Counted from the first letter of the stretch, positions 28,394 through 37,235 are shown. The stretch: 47,325 bases of DNA from Bacteroidetes bacterium QS_3_64_15 (GCA_003022565.1 PXTN01000021.1:1-47325), one strand, 5' to 3'. Made by a program: numbers and translations. Notes: a model not told the origin generated them from the letters alone.

Positions 28394-31300
28394 CTAGAAC
28401 GTGAGGTTCACTCCAACGAGGTACTTCCGGGGGGTAGGATACGCTCCCTCGTCGATCCCGAAGCTGGTGACATCTTCCGCATCGCTGCCCCCAATCTCCG
28501 GCTCCGGATTGCTGTAGTTCGTGACGGTGAGGAGGTTCGAGGCCTTTACGTAGATCCGGAGGCTCTCGGCCCCAATCTGCCCGATCAGCTCGGGCGGCAG
28601 CGCGTAGCCCAACTGGAGGTTCCGGACGCGCAGGTAGTCCGCATCCTCGACGAAGTACGAGTTGGGGACTCCGTTCGTGCTAAAGGTGCGTTCGGTTTCC
28701 TGGATGGGAACCGTCGCGTTCGAGTTGTCCTCGCCGGGCTTCCACGAGTCCTCGAGGGCAGCCTCCGACTTCGCACCGTTGAAGCCCGAGAAGAAGTGGG
28801 TCCACCACTTGGTCTGGTTCCAAATCTCGGCCCCCTGCGATCCGTATAGTGCCATGCTCAGGTCCCAGTTGTTGTAGTTGAGACGCAGGTTGAGCCCGGC
28901 GGTGAAGTCAGGATTTGGACTCCCGAGGAACGTGCGATCGTCGGGGGTGATTTCTCCGTTCCCGTCCACATCCTTGTATCGGAAGCGTCCAGGAGCGGCG
29001 TCCGTCTGGTCGGGAATGTCGTCAACCAGGTTCCCATCGCCGTCAAAATCGTCCTCTCCGAAGAAACCAACCACGTCGTAACCGAAGTACGAGGACATCT
29101 CGTGTCCCACCTCATTCCGAGTGATGCTCCCATCATTAAACCGACGGGCTTCCTCCTGGAAGTTGTCCTGCGTGCCCGAAACGGAGGTAATCTCGTTGTT
29201 GTAGGAGGTAACGTTCAGGCTTGCGTCAATCTGGAGATCGCTGATCTCCGTCTGCCCGCGCACCGAGGCGTCGACGCCAGTATTCTCCATGCTCCCCACA
29301 TTCACAAAGGGCTGGGTTACCTGACCGGCCGGAGCGGGAAGTTCGGGGTCGAACAACAGGTCCTCGACGATCTTCTGGTAGTAGTCGACCGTGAACTCGA
29401 GCTGACCGTCGAGAACCGCCACGTCCACTCCAACGTTGCGGTTCTCCTGCTCTTCCCACTGGGCCTGCGGGGCCCCAACGCGGTTCGGTTCAAAGCCCTG
29501 TTGCGGAGACGAATTCGTTCCGCCGATGTCGTAGCCGTAGGTGAGACTTCCGAAGAGCGTGTACGCGTTGTTGGGGGGGACGTTGAGCTGGTTGCCCATG
29601 ATGCCCCAGCTTGCTCGGAGCTTGAGATCGGTGAGCCAAGGGAGTCCCTCTTCCATGAAGGGCTCCTCACTAATTCGCCCCCCCGCCGACGCCGCCGGGA
29701 AAACCCCAAACTTGTTCTCCAAGAAGACCGACGATCCGTCGCGGCGCACCGTTCCACTCACGAAGTACCGCCTCTCGTAGTTGTAGTCGACCTTTCCAAA
29801 CTGGGAGGCCAGCGCTCGCACGACCCGCTCGCTCAAGGCATTAGTCGTCCCCGATCCATTATCGAGCGTGGTAAAGGTCGGGTCGAAGGAGAAGTAGTCC
29901 TCCACGACCGATTGCTCGAAGCGCCAGTCGTTCCGTTGCCACTCGACCCCGGCCAGTGCCGACACGTTGTGACTCTCGGCAAAGGTCCGCTCGAAGTTCA
30001 GCGTGTTCGACCACGTCCACTCGTAGCTGTTGTAGGCATTCTCGGTCAGCGCGTTGCGGTCGTTGTTCTCCGAGTTCTCGTAGGTCGGAAACGCGAAGAA
30101 TTTGCCGAATCCCGAACTGATGTCGCCCCCGATACTGGTCCTGAAGCGAAAGTCGGTGAGGAAATCGACCTCCGCGAACATGTTTCCGAACAGGCGCTTG
30201 TCGAGCGACTCGTCGTTGCGAGTGCGGTATCGCATGGCGACAGGATTCTCGGGATTTCCGAGCCCATCTCCTCTCGAACCGGCAAAGTTCCCTTCGATGT
30301 CTCGGACGGGAACGATGGTCCGTTGGCGCATCGCCATTCCGATCGCGCTCCCCTCCGTGAGTTCGTCGTCGAGCCGGTTCTCTTCAGCGGTGTAGGACAG
30401 GTTCTCGCCCACCCGAATGTTGTCGGTCACGTCGTAAGTCGCATTGGCCCGAAGGGAGTAGCGCTCGAGAAAGGTTCGCATGACCGTGCCTTCCTCGCTG
30501 AGATATCCGACCCCGAGCAAGTAGTTGCCCGTGTCTCCCCCTCCACTCACTGTGAAGTCAGTCTTCGTCACCGTGCCCCTCTCCGTAATTTCGTCGAACC
30601 AATTGGTGCCCTGCTTATTGGCCCGGACAATTTGAGTAAACTCGGCTGGGTTCGCATCGGTGTATTCCGGGATAACAAAGTAGTTATCCTCGTTAACGTC
30701 GTCCTCGCTCGCTCCCTCGGGGAGGATGTAGTCCGGCAGGACCGCTTCGCCGCCACAGCCATTCGGGAACTCATACTGCGGATCGCTTGGCGTAATGCCA
30801 GAATTGCACTGGGCCAGCAGCTTGAGATCGGCTCGTCCCTGCGGGTCGATCATGTTCCAGGGATCCGTGTCCGGTTGCTGACTGATGCCCGTATACGTGT
30901 TCAGCGACACGGAAATGTCGCCCTCTCCCTTCTTGGTCTCGATAACAACGACGCCGTTCGCAGCCCGCGCCCCGTAAATCGAGGCTGAGCTTGCATCCTT
31001 CAAGACCTGGATGTTCTCGATGTCGCTTGGATTCAGATCCCCAATCGATCGCGTCGTCACCCCGTCGACGACGAACAGTGGCGTATTGTCACCGAACGTA
31101 TTGATCCCTCGAATTCGGATCTGCGGGTCTTGTCCCGGCTGCCCAGACGAGATCACGCTCACGCCAGCTGCGTTCCCCTGCAACTGGTCGGTGATCTGTC
31201 CTTCCGAAATTTGCTGTAGGTCCTCGGAGTCCACGACCTGGACAGCCCCGGTCAGATCGGCTCGACGCTCCTCCGTGTATCCGGTGACCACAACTTCTCC

Positions 31301-31672
31301 GCCCGTCAGGGTGGTGGGGGGAAGGGCCACGTCGACGGTGGAGCGTCCCTCAATGTTGATCGTCTGGTTTTCATAACCAACGAACGAAAAGCGAAGAGTT
31401 GCGTCTTCACTGGGGGCCATCAGCGAGTACTCCCCCTCCGCGTTCGTCGCCGTTCCCGTCTCGGTGTCGACCACCCGGACGTTCACGCCCGGAAGTGGTT
31501 CTCCTCGCTCTGCGTCCGTGACAGTGCCCGACACCGCATGTTCTTGTCCGTACGCCGTGCCCGCGAGGGATACCGCAAGGAGAACAAAGAGAACGGGGAA
31601 CCCAAGCAAGCGCCGTCCCACATCCCGATGCATCCGGAGGAGCGGCCGAAGGGATCGTACCAGCGTTTGCAT
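28394..31672 (-). CDS. SusC/RagA family TonB-dependent receptor
   Basis: A 1092-residue outer-membrane TonB-dependent channel. After a signal peptide (VLFVLLAVSLAGTAYGQ), a carboxypeptidase-regulatory-like domain (VSGTVTDAERGEPLPGVNVRV at about residues 48-68) is followed by the TonB-box region EVVVTGYTEERRADLTGAVQ, the plug with IRGINTFGDNTPLFVVDGV and SASIYGARAANGVVVIETKKG, and the beta-barrel ending in RKYLVGVNLTF. It pairs with the SusD protein 96 bp downstream. It is transcribed away from the Gfo/Idh gene; LacI-type operator-like sites lie 47-95 bp upstream. Confidence 0.96.
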   Translation of the reverse strand: MQTLVRSLRPLLRMHRDVGRRLLGFPVLFVLLAVSLAGTAYGQEHAVSGTVTDAERGEPLPGVNVRVVDTETGTATNAEGEYSLMAPSEDATLRFSFVGYENQTINIEGRSTVDVALPPTTLTGGEVVVTGYTEERRADLTGAVQVVDSEDLQQISEGQITDQLQGNAAGVSVISSGQPGQDPQIRIRGINTFGDNTPLFVVDGVTTRSIGDLNPSDIENIQVLKDASSASIYGARAANGVVVIETKKGEGDISVSLNTYTGISQQPDTDPWNMIDPQGRADLKLLAQCNSGITPSDPQYEFPNGCGGEAVLPDYILPEGASEDDVNEDNYFVIPEYTDANPAEFTQIVRANKQGTNWFDEITERGTVTKTDFTVSGGGDTGNYLLGVGYLSEEGTVMRTFLERYSLRANATYDVTDNIRVGENLSYTAEENRLDDELTEGSAIGMAMRQRTIVPVRDIEGNFAGSRGDGLGNPENPVAMRYRTRNDESLDKRLFGNMFAEVDFLTDFRFRTSIGGDISSGFGKFFAFPTYENSENNDRNALTENAYNSYEWTWSNTLNFERTFAESHNVSALAGVEWQRNDWRFEQSVVEDYFSFDPTFTTLDNGSGTTNALSERVVRALASQFGKVDYNYERRYFVSGTVRRDGSSVFLENKFGVFPAASAGGRISEEPFMEEGLPWLTDLKLRASWGIMGNQLNVPPNNAYTLFGSLTYGYDIGGTNSSPQQGFEPNRVGAPQAQWEEQENRNVGVDVAVLDGQLEFTVDYYQKIVEDLLFDPELPAPAGQVTQPFVNVGSMENTGVDASVRGQTEISDLQIDASLNVTSYNNEITSVSGTQDNFQEEARRFNDGSITRNEVGHEMSSYFGYDVVGFFGEDDFDGDGNLVDDIPDQTDAAPGRFRYKDVDGNGEITPDDRTFLGSPNPDFTAGLNLRLNYNNWDLSMALYGSQGAEIWNQTKWWTHFFSGFNGAKSEAALEDSWKPGEDNSNATVPIQETERTFSTNGVPNSYFVEDADYLRVRNLQLGYALPPELIGQIGAESLRIYVKASNLLTVTNYSNPEPEIGGSDAEDVTSFGIDEGAYPTPRKYLVGVNLTF

Positions 31673-31718
31673 GTCGTCTCAGTTTTGTTGACCGAAATTT
31701 ATCAGCGCAACTTCTCTT

Positions 31719-31732
31719 CTGAACCGATTTTC
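31719..31732. promoter_or_regulatory. LacI-type operator-like half-matched site
   Basis: CTGAACCGATTTTC contains the AANCGNTT core (AACCGATT at 31722-31729). Its outer bases do not match well. It lies 35 bp (centre to centre) from the better site at 31754, about 50 bp upstream of susC. Confidence 0.25.
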
Positions 31733-31753
31733 TTTGGACCCAAACACCAGCGG

Positions 31754-31767
31754 TAGAAGCGGTTCCA
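31754..31767. promoter_or_regulatory. LacI-type operator-like site upstream of susC
   Basis: TAGAAGCGGTTCCA fits TGNAANCGNTTNCA at all fixed positions but one. It lies about 85 bp upstream of the susC start and 255 bp upstream of the Gfo/Idh start, in the shared divergent region. Confidence 0.38.
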
Positions 31768-32021
31768 AAACACTAAGTTCGAAGTAAGATCACGAGACCT
31801 GCAAGATCAAGCGAAGAGGGGGCGCTCGAAATGTGAATATAAAAATAACGAAATCTGAGCGGTGTGTGCACAGAGAGGGTGATCGGGCGTTCGCCTCGAG
31901 CTCGTCGCCCGGGTCCGTCGATGAATCCATTTCTGCGTGCTCGAGAATGGACCCTTGATTCCATTCGGCACGCTTCGGACCTTAGGGACCATCAGCGACT
32001 GTTTCCCAAGCGCGCTTTTCT

Positions 32022-33272
32022 ATGACTCGCGATCAGCGTCTCGGCGTCGGCTTCATTGGCAGCGGCTTCATCACTCGATTTCACATCGACGCGTGGCAGG
32101 GTGTCCGCGACGCCGACGTGCGGGGCATTTGGAGCCCGACCCGCGAGCATGCCGAGGAAGCCGCCACGCTGGCCCGAGAAAAGCGGGTGGGGGAGGCGCA
32201 GGCACATCCTTCGATCGGAGACATGGTGGCGGACCCGAAAATCGACGCAATCTGGATCTGCGGGCCCAATCACGCCCGCGTCGAGAACATGGCAGCCATC
32301 GTGGAGGCGGTCGAAGCCGGGGCGGACCTCGCGGCCGTGGCCTGCGAGAAGCCGCTCGCCCGGACCGTCGCGGAGGCGGAGCGAATGGTCGAACTCGCGG
32401 AAGAGATCGACGTGCTGCACGGCTACCTGGAGGATCAACTCTTCTCGCCGGGCCTCCGCCGCGGGCGGGAGATCATCTGGGAGCGGGGCGCGGCCCTCAC
32501 CGGTCGGCCCTACCTGGCCCGCGCCGCCGAGGAGCACAGCGGCCCTCACGCCCCCTGGTTTTGGCGCGGCGACCAGCAGGGCGGCGGGGTGCTCAACGAC
32601 ATGATGTGCCACAGCGTCGAGGTCGCCCGCTTCCTGCTCACCGAGCCCGGCGCGCCCCGCGACAGCATCCGCCCGATAAAGGTGTCTGCCCAGATCGCGA
32701 GCCTCAAGTGGTCGCGCGACGAGTACGCACAGCAGCTCCGGGACCGGTACGGCAGCGAGGTGGACTACCGCACCCGTCCGTCCGAGGACTTCGCCCGGGC
32801 CACCATCGAGTACGAGGACGAGGACGGCAACACGCTCATCAGCGAAACGACCACCTCGTGGTGCTTCGTGGGCGCGGGACTGCGGCTCCGGTCCGAGCTA
32901 CTGGGCCCCGAGTACGCGATGGAGGCCAACTCGCTCCAGGCCGAAACGGAGGTGTTCCTCAGCCGCGAGGTGGAGGGAGACGCCGGGGAGGACCTCGTTG
33001 AGAAGCAGAACGCGGAACGGGGCCTGATGCCGGTCGTGGGCGACGAAGCCGCGACCTATGGCTACGAGGCGGAAGATCGACACTTCGTTCGCCACTTTCT
33101 CGACGGCACGCAGCCGGACCTCGATTTTCGTAGCGGCCGAGAGGTCACCGAGCTTCTGATGACGGCCTACTTGAGCGCTGAGCAGGAGCGTACGATCGAG
33201 TGGAAGCCCGAGGGGCTGCGCGACTTCGTGCCCGCCGTGCAGGAGGGGACGTGGAACCCGTCGGGGGCGTAG
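32022..33272 (+). CDS. Gfo/Idh/MocA family oxidoreductase
   Basis: A 416-residue NAD(P)-dependent sugar or cyclitol dehydrogenase-like protein. Rossmann motif GFIGSGFITRFHIDAW (residues 10-25), then the conserved EKPLA motif (CEKPLARTVAEAERM) and the catalytic-region GGGVLNDMMCHSVEVARFLL. No signal peptide, so it should work in the cytoplasm, unlike many TAT-exported relatives in Bacteroidota. It is divergent from susC and downstream of the sugar-oxidation genes. Typical reactions are oxidation or reduction of inositol, glucose-fructose or 3-keto sugars; which one applies is unknown. Confidence 0.9.
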   Translation: MTRDQRLGVGFIGSGFITRFHIDAWQGVRDADVRGIWSPTREHAEEAATLAREKRVGEAQAHPSIGDMVADPKIDAIWICGPNHARVENMAAIVEAVEAGADLAAVACEKPLARTVAEAERMVELAEEIDVLHGYLEDQLFSPGLRRGREIIWERGAALTGRPYLARAAEEHSGPHAPWFWRGDQQGGGVLNDMMCHSVEVARFLLTEPGAPRDSIRPIKVSAQIASLKWSRDEYAQQLRDRYGSEVDYRTRPSEDFARATIEYEDEDGNTLISETTTSWCFVGAGLRLRSELLGPEYAMEANSLQAETEVFLSREVEGDAGEDLVEKQNAERGLMPVVGDEAATYGYEAEDRHFVRHFLDGTQPDLDFRSGREVTELLMTAYLSAEQERTIEWKPEGLRDFVPAVQEGTWNPSGA

Positions 33273-33382
33273 CGCCCCGCCCACCGGCGTCTCACCATCG
33301 ACAGGCCGGCTCACGGGATGCGTCCAGACCCCTGTCGGAGCCGCCTCTCGTGCGTCGCTCTCCCTCTCGTGAGAACACCGAG

Positions 33383-34738
33383 CTATTCCTGAAAGGCAGC
33401 CTCTACGGCGTTCGTGAAGTGGACGGCCGCGTCGCTGTAGATGTTGACCTGGTACTCCCGGAAGACCTCGCTCGCGATGATTTGGGAGGCAGTGCTCCAG
33501 CTCCCGGTTACGCGCAGGCGCTCCAGTGTCTGTCGGTACGCGTCCTCGTCTCCCTGAAAGAGCTTCTGGATGTATTCCGTCCGCTTGGGGGGTGTAGATC
33601 CAAACACCTCTCGTTCGAGTGCAGAAAGGTCGTCCGTAGGGTCGCTGGAAGCGGAGGTGCTGTCTGACGGCAACGAGGAGGACGGGGATTGAGTCTCCGA
33701 CGCGGGCGGCGAGCTCGAGTCCGGGTCAGGATCAGAGGCTGGTTTTCGTTTCTGGAATTGAGTCCAGAGGGGCTGTGAGCCGTCGTCGTTCTGGTCACCG
33801 GCCTCTGTCCGAGGGGGGGAACGATCCTGAGCGAACTGCTTCCACATCGGTGCTGCCTCGCCGGCGCTCTCGCCTGAGGAGGTGTCGGTCGTCTCGGCGT
33901 GCGACGGGCCCATCGGGGCGTGGGCGTCGTCCTCCAGGGGCGACTCTGGAACCTCGCGTTGGTCGGACTGATCCTCGGTGAGGGCCTCGTCAATCAGGGG
34001 GCGGAGCGAGTCGGGGGGGACCGCGTCGCTGTCGCCCCCGAGTTCGTAGGCCGTCAGTCGATCGGCGATGCGGGCGGCATTTTTCTCCTCGAAGAACGTG
34101 CGCAGGAGGGAGAGGGGAACCTGCCTCTGGTCGGTGGCGCGCCGGGCTACGTTGAAGAGGGGATCGAGCAGGCGAACCCAGCGGTCCGCGTCGAAGTCGG
34201 CCGTCATTCGCTCGTCGACGCGACGGAGCACCTGTTCGAAGGCGTCCGGCGTGAGCGCCTCGCGGTCCCGCTTTTTCGCGAAGGCCTGCACGGCGTCGCG
34301 CAGGTACGCGTAGGGCCCGAAGAATCGCATCCGCCACCGAATCTGGGGCACCGGGACGGGGTTGGAGGACGCCTCGAAGGCGAACGACCTCAGTGTTGGG
34401 ACGGGACGGACGAGGTAGTCGGTGGTGCGGTGGGTGGCCGTGCGGAGCGTCTCAGCCCACTGGTCCGACGGCACCTGCGCGTGAGTCTCAATAGCATCAA
34501 AAAAGGTGCGGGCGGCCTGCTCCGTCTCAGGATGGTCGTAGTCGACCCAGTCGGTGCGTGCCCGCCGCAGGCGGTCGGTCTCCTGCCGTCCGTGGTGGTG
34601 CAGAAGATGGTCGAGATAGTGCTGCACCGGGCTCGGCACTGTGTCTGTGTCCCAGTCTGCCGACGTGTAGGCCTGATCGGCGGGAAACGAGCGAAGCAGG
34701 CGTTCATACAGCGGGTCGGCGAGCGTGCTCAGGGACAT
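33383..34738 (-). CDS. Unrecognised protein with acidic linker and repeated PxWxQF motif
   Basis: 451 residues, no signal peptide and no membrane segment. I do not recognise the family. Residues 1-250 look like a compact alpha-helical domain (ADPLYERLLRSFPADQAY, DYLVRPVPTLRSFAFEAS, IRWRMRFFGPYAYLRDAVQAF, DADRWVRLLDPLFNVARRA). Residues about 255-370 are Asp/Ser/Pro-rich and surely disordered, holding two copies of a short motif, APMWKQF and QPLWTQF. Residues about 370-451 form a second small helical domain (LSALEREVFGSTPPKRTEYIQKLF ... HFTNAVEAAFQE). The layout is that of a scaffold or regulatory protein. It is divergent from the ABC permease gene. Confidence 0.82.
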   Translation of the reverse strand: MSLSTLADPLYERLLRSFPADQAYTSADWDTDTVPSPVQHYLDHLLHHHGRQETDRLRRARTDWVDYDHPETEQAARTFFDAIETHAQVPSDQWAETLRTATHRTTDYLVRPVPTLRSFAFEASSNPVPVPQIRWRMRFFGPYAYLRDAVQAFAKKRDREALTPDAFEQVLRRVDERMTADFDADRWVRLLDPLFNVARRATDQRQVPLSLLRTFFEEKNAARIADRLTAYELGGDSDAVPPDSLRPLIDEALTEDQSDQREVPESPLEDDAHAPMGPSHAETTDTSSGESAGEAAPMWKQFAQDRSPPRTEAGDQNDDGSQPLWTQFQKRKPASDPDPDSSSPPASETQSPSSSLPSDSTSASSDPTDDLSALEREVFGSTPPKRTEYIQKLFQGDEDAYRQTLERLRVTGSWSTASQIIASEVFREYQVNIYSDAAVHFTNAVEAAFQE

Positions 34739-34837
34739 AGAGAAGGCGGCAAATTGCAGGAGGCGACGCGATCGTTCACGGCGTGTATACGCGGGACGGG
34801 CGAGAGGTTTTCTACGGTCTGGCGGGAGCGTGAAGGG

Positions 34838-34900
34838 TGCGGAGCGTGGGAGAAGGGGAGAGTGGGAGAAGGGGAGAGTGGGGAGTGGGTACAGCGGACG
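34838..34900. repeat. GAGAGTGGGAGAAGGG low-complexity repeat
   Basis: A purine-rich tandem stretch with about three repeats of a GGGAGAAGGGGAGAGT-like unit, in the gap between the unknown protein (starts at 34738) and the ABC permease. It belongs to the same GGAGTG-type low-complexity family as 11559, 38694 and 41990. Confidence 0.6.
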
Positions 34901-35031
34901 TCGGGGTCTGGAGAGATCCGCGTCCCTGCGCAGAACGCGACTCCCTCAATACCGCACACATGCAGGCATTTGGTCCGATTTTCCCGCGGGGGCGTGGACA
35001 CACGGAACGGCTGGCCGTATCTTTTTGCGAA

Positions 35032-36339
35032 ATGTCTTCCCTCTCGTCAACCCTCCATGCCCCACGCTCAGTTGTCGTGCCGCGTCCCTCTTCGCTTCCC
35101 CATCCGGTCCGCTACAGTGCGGGCTGGGCCTCCCGGCTGGCGTACGGACTGCTCCTCGGGCTGCTGAGTGCGGCGGCCGGGCTGCTCGCGGCCGGGGCGG
35201 ACCCGACGACACGGGCGGCCGGACTGCGGTTGTGGGCGCTCGTCGGGGCCGGGGGGTTCGCCGTGGCGCCGCCAAACGTGCTGTTTCCGGACCCAAACGT
35301 GTCGGTGCTACAGCGGCTCAACTGGTCGCCCCCGCGCCTTCTCCGCTACCAGGCCTGGCGGCTAGGGCCGTTGTTTCTGCTCGCCGCGGTGCCGGCCCTG
35401 CTCATTGCGTACGGGGATCCTGGAGGGGCCTTTCGCCACCTCGGGATCAAAACGGCGGCCCTGGGGCAGGTGCTCCTCCTGCTAGTGGGAACCGCCCTGG
35501 ACAGCTTCGTCCACTTTGCCACCCTCGGCGCCCGCTCGCAGGCCTGGCACGAGGGGCGGGCCGGGCAGTGGTACGCCCGGGCGGTGGAGAAGGGGCAAGG
35601 CCTCAGCCTGCCGCGCGGACTCGTGCCGGCCTTCTTTGCCACCACCCGCTGCTTTACGGTGGCGGTGGCCGCCGTGGTGACCACTGCGCTCGGGGCACAG
35701 GTCGGGGGCGGGCTGCTCGGGTGGATTCCGGGCCTCCTTCTGATTGGCTGGGCAGGGAGGCGCCTCTGGCGACGACGCGCCGCATACGACCGGCATTTCT
35801 ATCACACCACGGCCTTCTACGCCGAGGTGCTGGGGGGCGGCACGGTCGCGGCCTCCGACCGCGAGCCGGTGCCGCACGACGCCCTCTACTGGGTGCCCTC
35901 GCGGTGGCGCCCGGCCGTCTGGGCCAGCGTGCGACAGCTCGACCGCCGCCTGCCCCTCGGCCGCCTCGTGGCGGTGGCCCATCTCGGCCTGTGGCTCTTT
36001 TGCATCCGAGGCGTCGCACCCGCGTTCGTCACGACGTACCTGCTGGTGGTGCTCACCGGACAGGTGGCCGCCTGTGCGGTGCTGGGCACTCCCTCCGCGG
36101 CACCCCGCCCGTTCCAGATCGCCCTGCAGTCGGTGGGGGATTGGGTCGGGGCCCGCACCTTCGTCAACCTGCGCTGGCTTGGGCCGCACGTGGGAAGCCT
36201 CGCGCTCGTGGCGCTGTTCGGCACCACGTACGGCTGGGCCTGGGTCGGCACCTGGGCCGCCGTGCACGTCGGCCTGTCGGTGGCGGCGGCAGCCATCGTA
36301 ACCCTTGCGACGGAAGGAGCCGCTCGGGCCGCCGCATAA
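35032..36339 (+). CDS. Putative ABC transporter permease
   Basis: A 435-residue hydrophobic protein with about 8-10 predicted membrane segments (SRLAYGLLLGLLSAAAGLLAAGA, LLLAAVPALLIAYG, LLLLVGTALDSFVHFATLG, TVAVAAVVTTALGAQVGGGLL and more). The substrate-binding or nucleotide-binding signatures of known families are not evident; the call rests on membrane topology and on the ABC ATPase 203 bp downstream in the same direction. The ATG at 35032 is preferred; earlier in-frame starts run through low-complexity repeat DNA. The cargo is unknown. Confidence 0.72.
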   Translation: MSSLSSTLHAPRSVVVPRPSSLPHPVRYSAGWASRLAYGLLLGLLSAAAGLLAAGADPTTRAAGLRLWALVGAGGFAVAPPNVLFPDPNVSVLQRLNWSPPRLLRYQAWRLGPLFLLAAVPALLIAYGDPGGAFRHLGIKTAALGQVLLLLVGTALDSFVHFATLGARSQAWHEGRAGQWYARAVEKGQGLSLPRGLVPAFFATTRCFTVAVAAVVTTALGAQVGGGLLGWIPGLLLIGWAGRRLWRRRAAYDRHFYHTTAFYAEVLGGGTVAASDREPVPHDALYWVPSRWRPAVWASVRQLDRRLPLGRLVAVAHLGLWLFCIRGVAPAFVTTYLLVVLTGQVAACAVLGTPSAAPRPFQIALQSVGDWVGARTFVNLRWLGPHVGSLALVALFGTTYGWAWVGTWAAVHVGLSVAAAAIVTLATEGAARAAA

Positions 36340-36352
36340 GAATTTATCAACT

Positions 36353-36520
36353 GTAGAGACGTCCCGCCGGGACGTATTTGTTTAGCGTAGATGCTTTTGC
36401 CACCGAACACTCTGATCGGGGCGCATCTGGAGGTTTTATCGCTGGAGAGACGTTCCGGCGAAACGTCTCTACGGGCATGTTTTGCGACTGTGCTACATGG
36501 ATACGCCGGGACGTCTCTAC
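36353..36520. repeat. GTAGAGACGT palindromic repeat array
   Basis: Three related elements lie between the permease and ATPase genes: GTAGAGACGTCCCG at 36353-36366 within a longer palindrome, a hairpin at 36445-36472 (AGAGACGTT ... AACGTCTCT), and CGCCGGGACGTCTCTAC at 36504-36520. The first and last are 14-bp inverted copies of each other, so the array may fold as one large stem with an inner hairpin. GTAGAGACG-type repeats are known widely in cyanobacteria and some other phyla as dispersed non-coding palindromes. Confidence 0.8.
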
Positions 36521-36524
36521 AAAC

Positions 36525-36542
36525 ATTTGTTTTTAAACAAAT
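36525..36542 (+). promoter_or_regulatory. AT-rich palindrome abutting the ABC ATPase start codon
   Basis: ATTTGTTTTTAAACAAAT is a perfect 8-bp inverted repeat with a 2-base centre ending directly before the ATG at 36543. It could be a protein-binding operator or an mRNA hairpin that hides the start codon. It is strikingly AT-rich against the local GC content. Confidence 0.5.
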
Positions 36543-37235
36543 ATGGATACGAAGGGTGCCCTTACGCTGGACGGTCTCACCAAACGATACGGCGATGGGC
36601 CGCCGGTCATCGACGACCTCTCGCGGTCGTTCGCGCCGGGGTCGCTCACCCTGCTCGTGGGGCCCAACGGCGCGGGGAAGACCACGCTCCTGCGCCTTCT
36701 CGCCGTGCAGGCCTATCCCACGAGTGGCACCGTGCACTACGGCGATCTCGACGTGCACGACACGCCCTATCGCTACCTGCAAGAGGTGGGCCTCGTCCAC
36801 GCCGGGCCCGAACTGCCCGAGCACCTTACCGCCGAGGAGCTGCTCGAATGGATCCTGCGCAGCCGTGGGCACTGGACGGACGAGGAGGGGCCGTCCCGCA
36901 TCGGCGCGTTGCTCGATCGCGTTCGGCTCGACGAGCGCCGATCGAACCTCATCGGCACCTATTCGAGCGGCATGGTGCAGAAGGCGCAAGTGGCCGCCGC
37001 GTTCGTGGCCGAGCCGGCGGTTGTGCTCATGGACGAGCCGCTCCGCAGCCTCGACGCGGCCACCAGCGAGGCCACCGTCGATCTCCTGCGGGCATTCGTC
37101 GAGGGTGGAGGGCTTGCCGTCGTCGCCAGCCACCTGACGGAGCCCCTGCGTCCCCTCGCGGAGGACATGTTGCGGCTCGGCGACGCGCCGGCCGACGTAG
37201 CGTCGTCCCTCCCTACGCACCACTCCTCGCCGTAG
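36543..37235 (+). CDS. ABC transporter ATP-binding protein
   Basis: A 230-residue ABC ATPase. Walker A GPNGAGKTT is at residues 40-48, the signature YSSGMVQK at 140-147, Walker B VVLMDEP at 160-166, and the H-loop ASH near residue 195. It should power export or import by the membrane protein encoded just upstream. Its length (one domain, no extensions) fits the ABC-2 or CcmA-like exporter ATPases. Between the two genes lie the GTAGAGACGT repeat array and a palindrome that touches its start codon, so its translation may be set separately from that of the permease. Confidence 0.92.
   Translation: MDTKGALTLDGLTKRYGDGPPVIDDLSRSFAPGSLTLLVGPNGAGKTTLLRLLAVQAYPTSGTVHYGDLDVHDTPYRYLQEVGLVHAGPELPEHLTAEELLEWILRSRGHWTDEEGPSRIGALLDRVRLDERRSNLIGTYSSGMVQKAQVAAAFVAEPAVVLMDEPLRSLDAATSEATVDLLRAFVEGGGLAVVASHLTEPLRPLAEDMLRLGDAPADVASSLPTHHSSP

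Larger units (their letters stand above)
31673..32021. other. Divergent promoter region susC / Gfo-Idh
   Basis: A 349-base gap between divergently transcribed genes, AT-richer than its surroundings (for example 31835-31855). No gene is seen. Two operator-like sites lie near susC and are listed separately. Confidence 0.6.
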
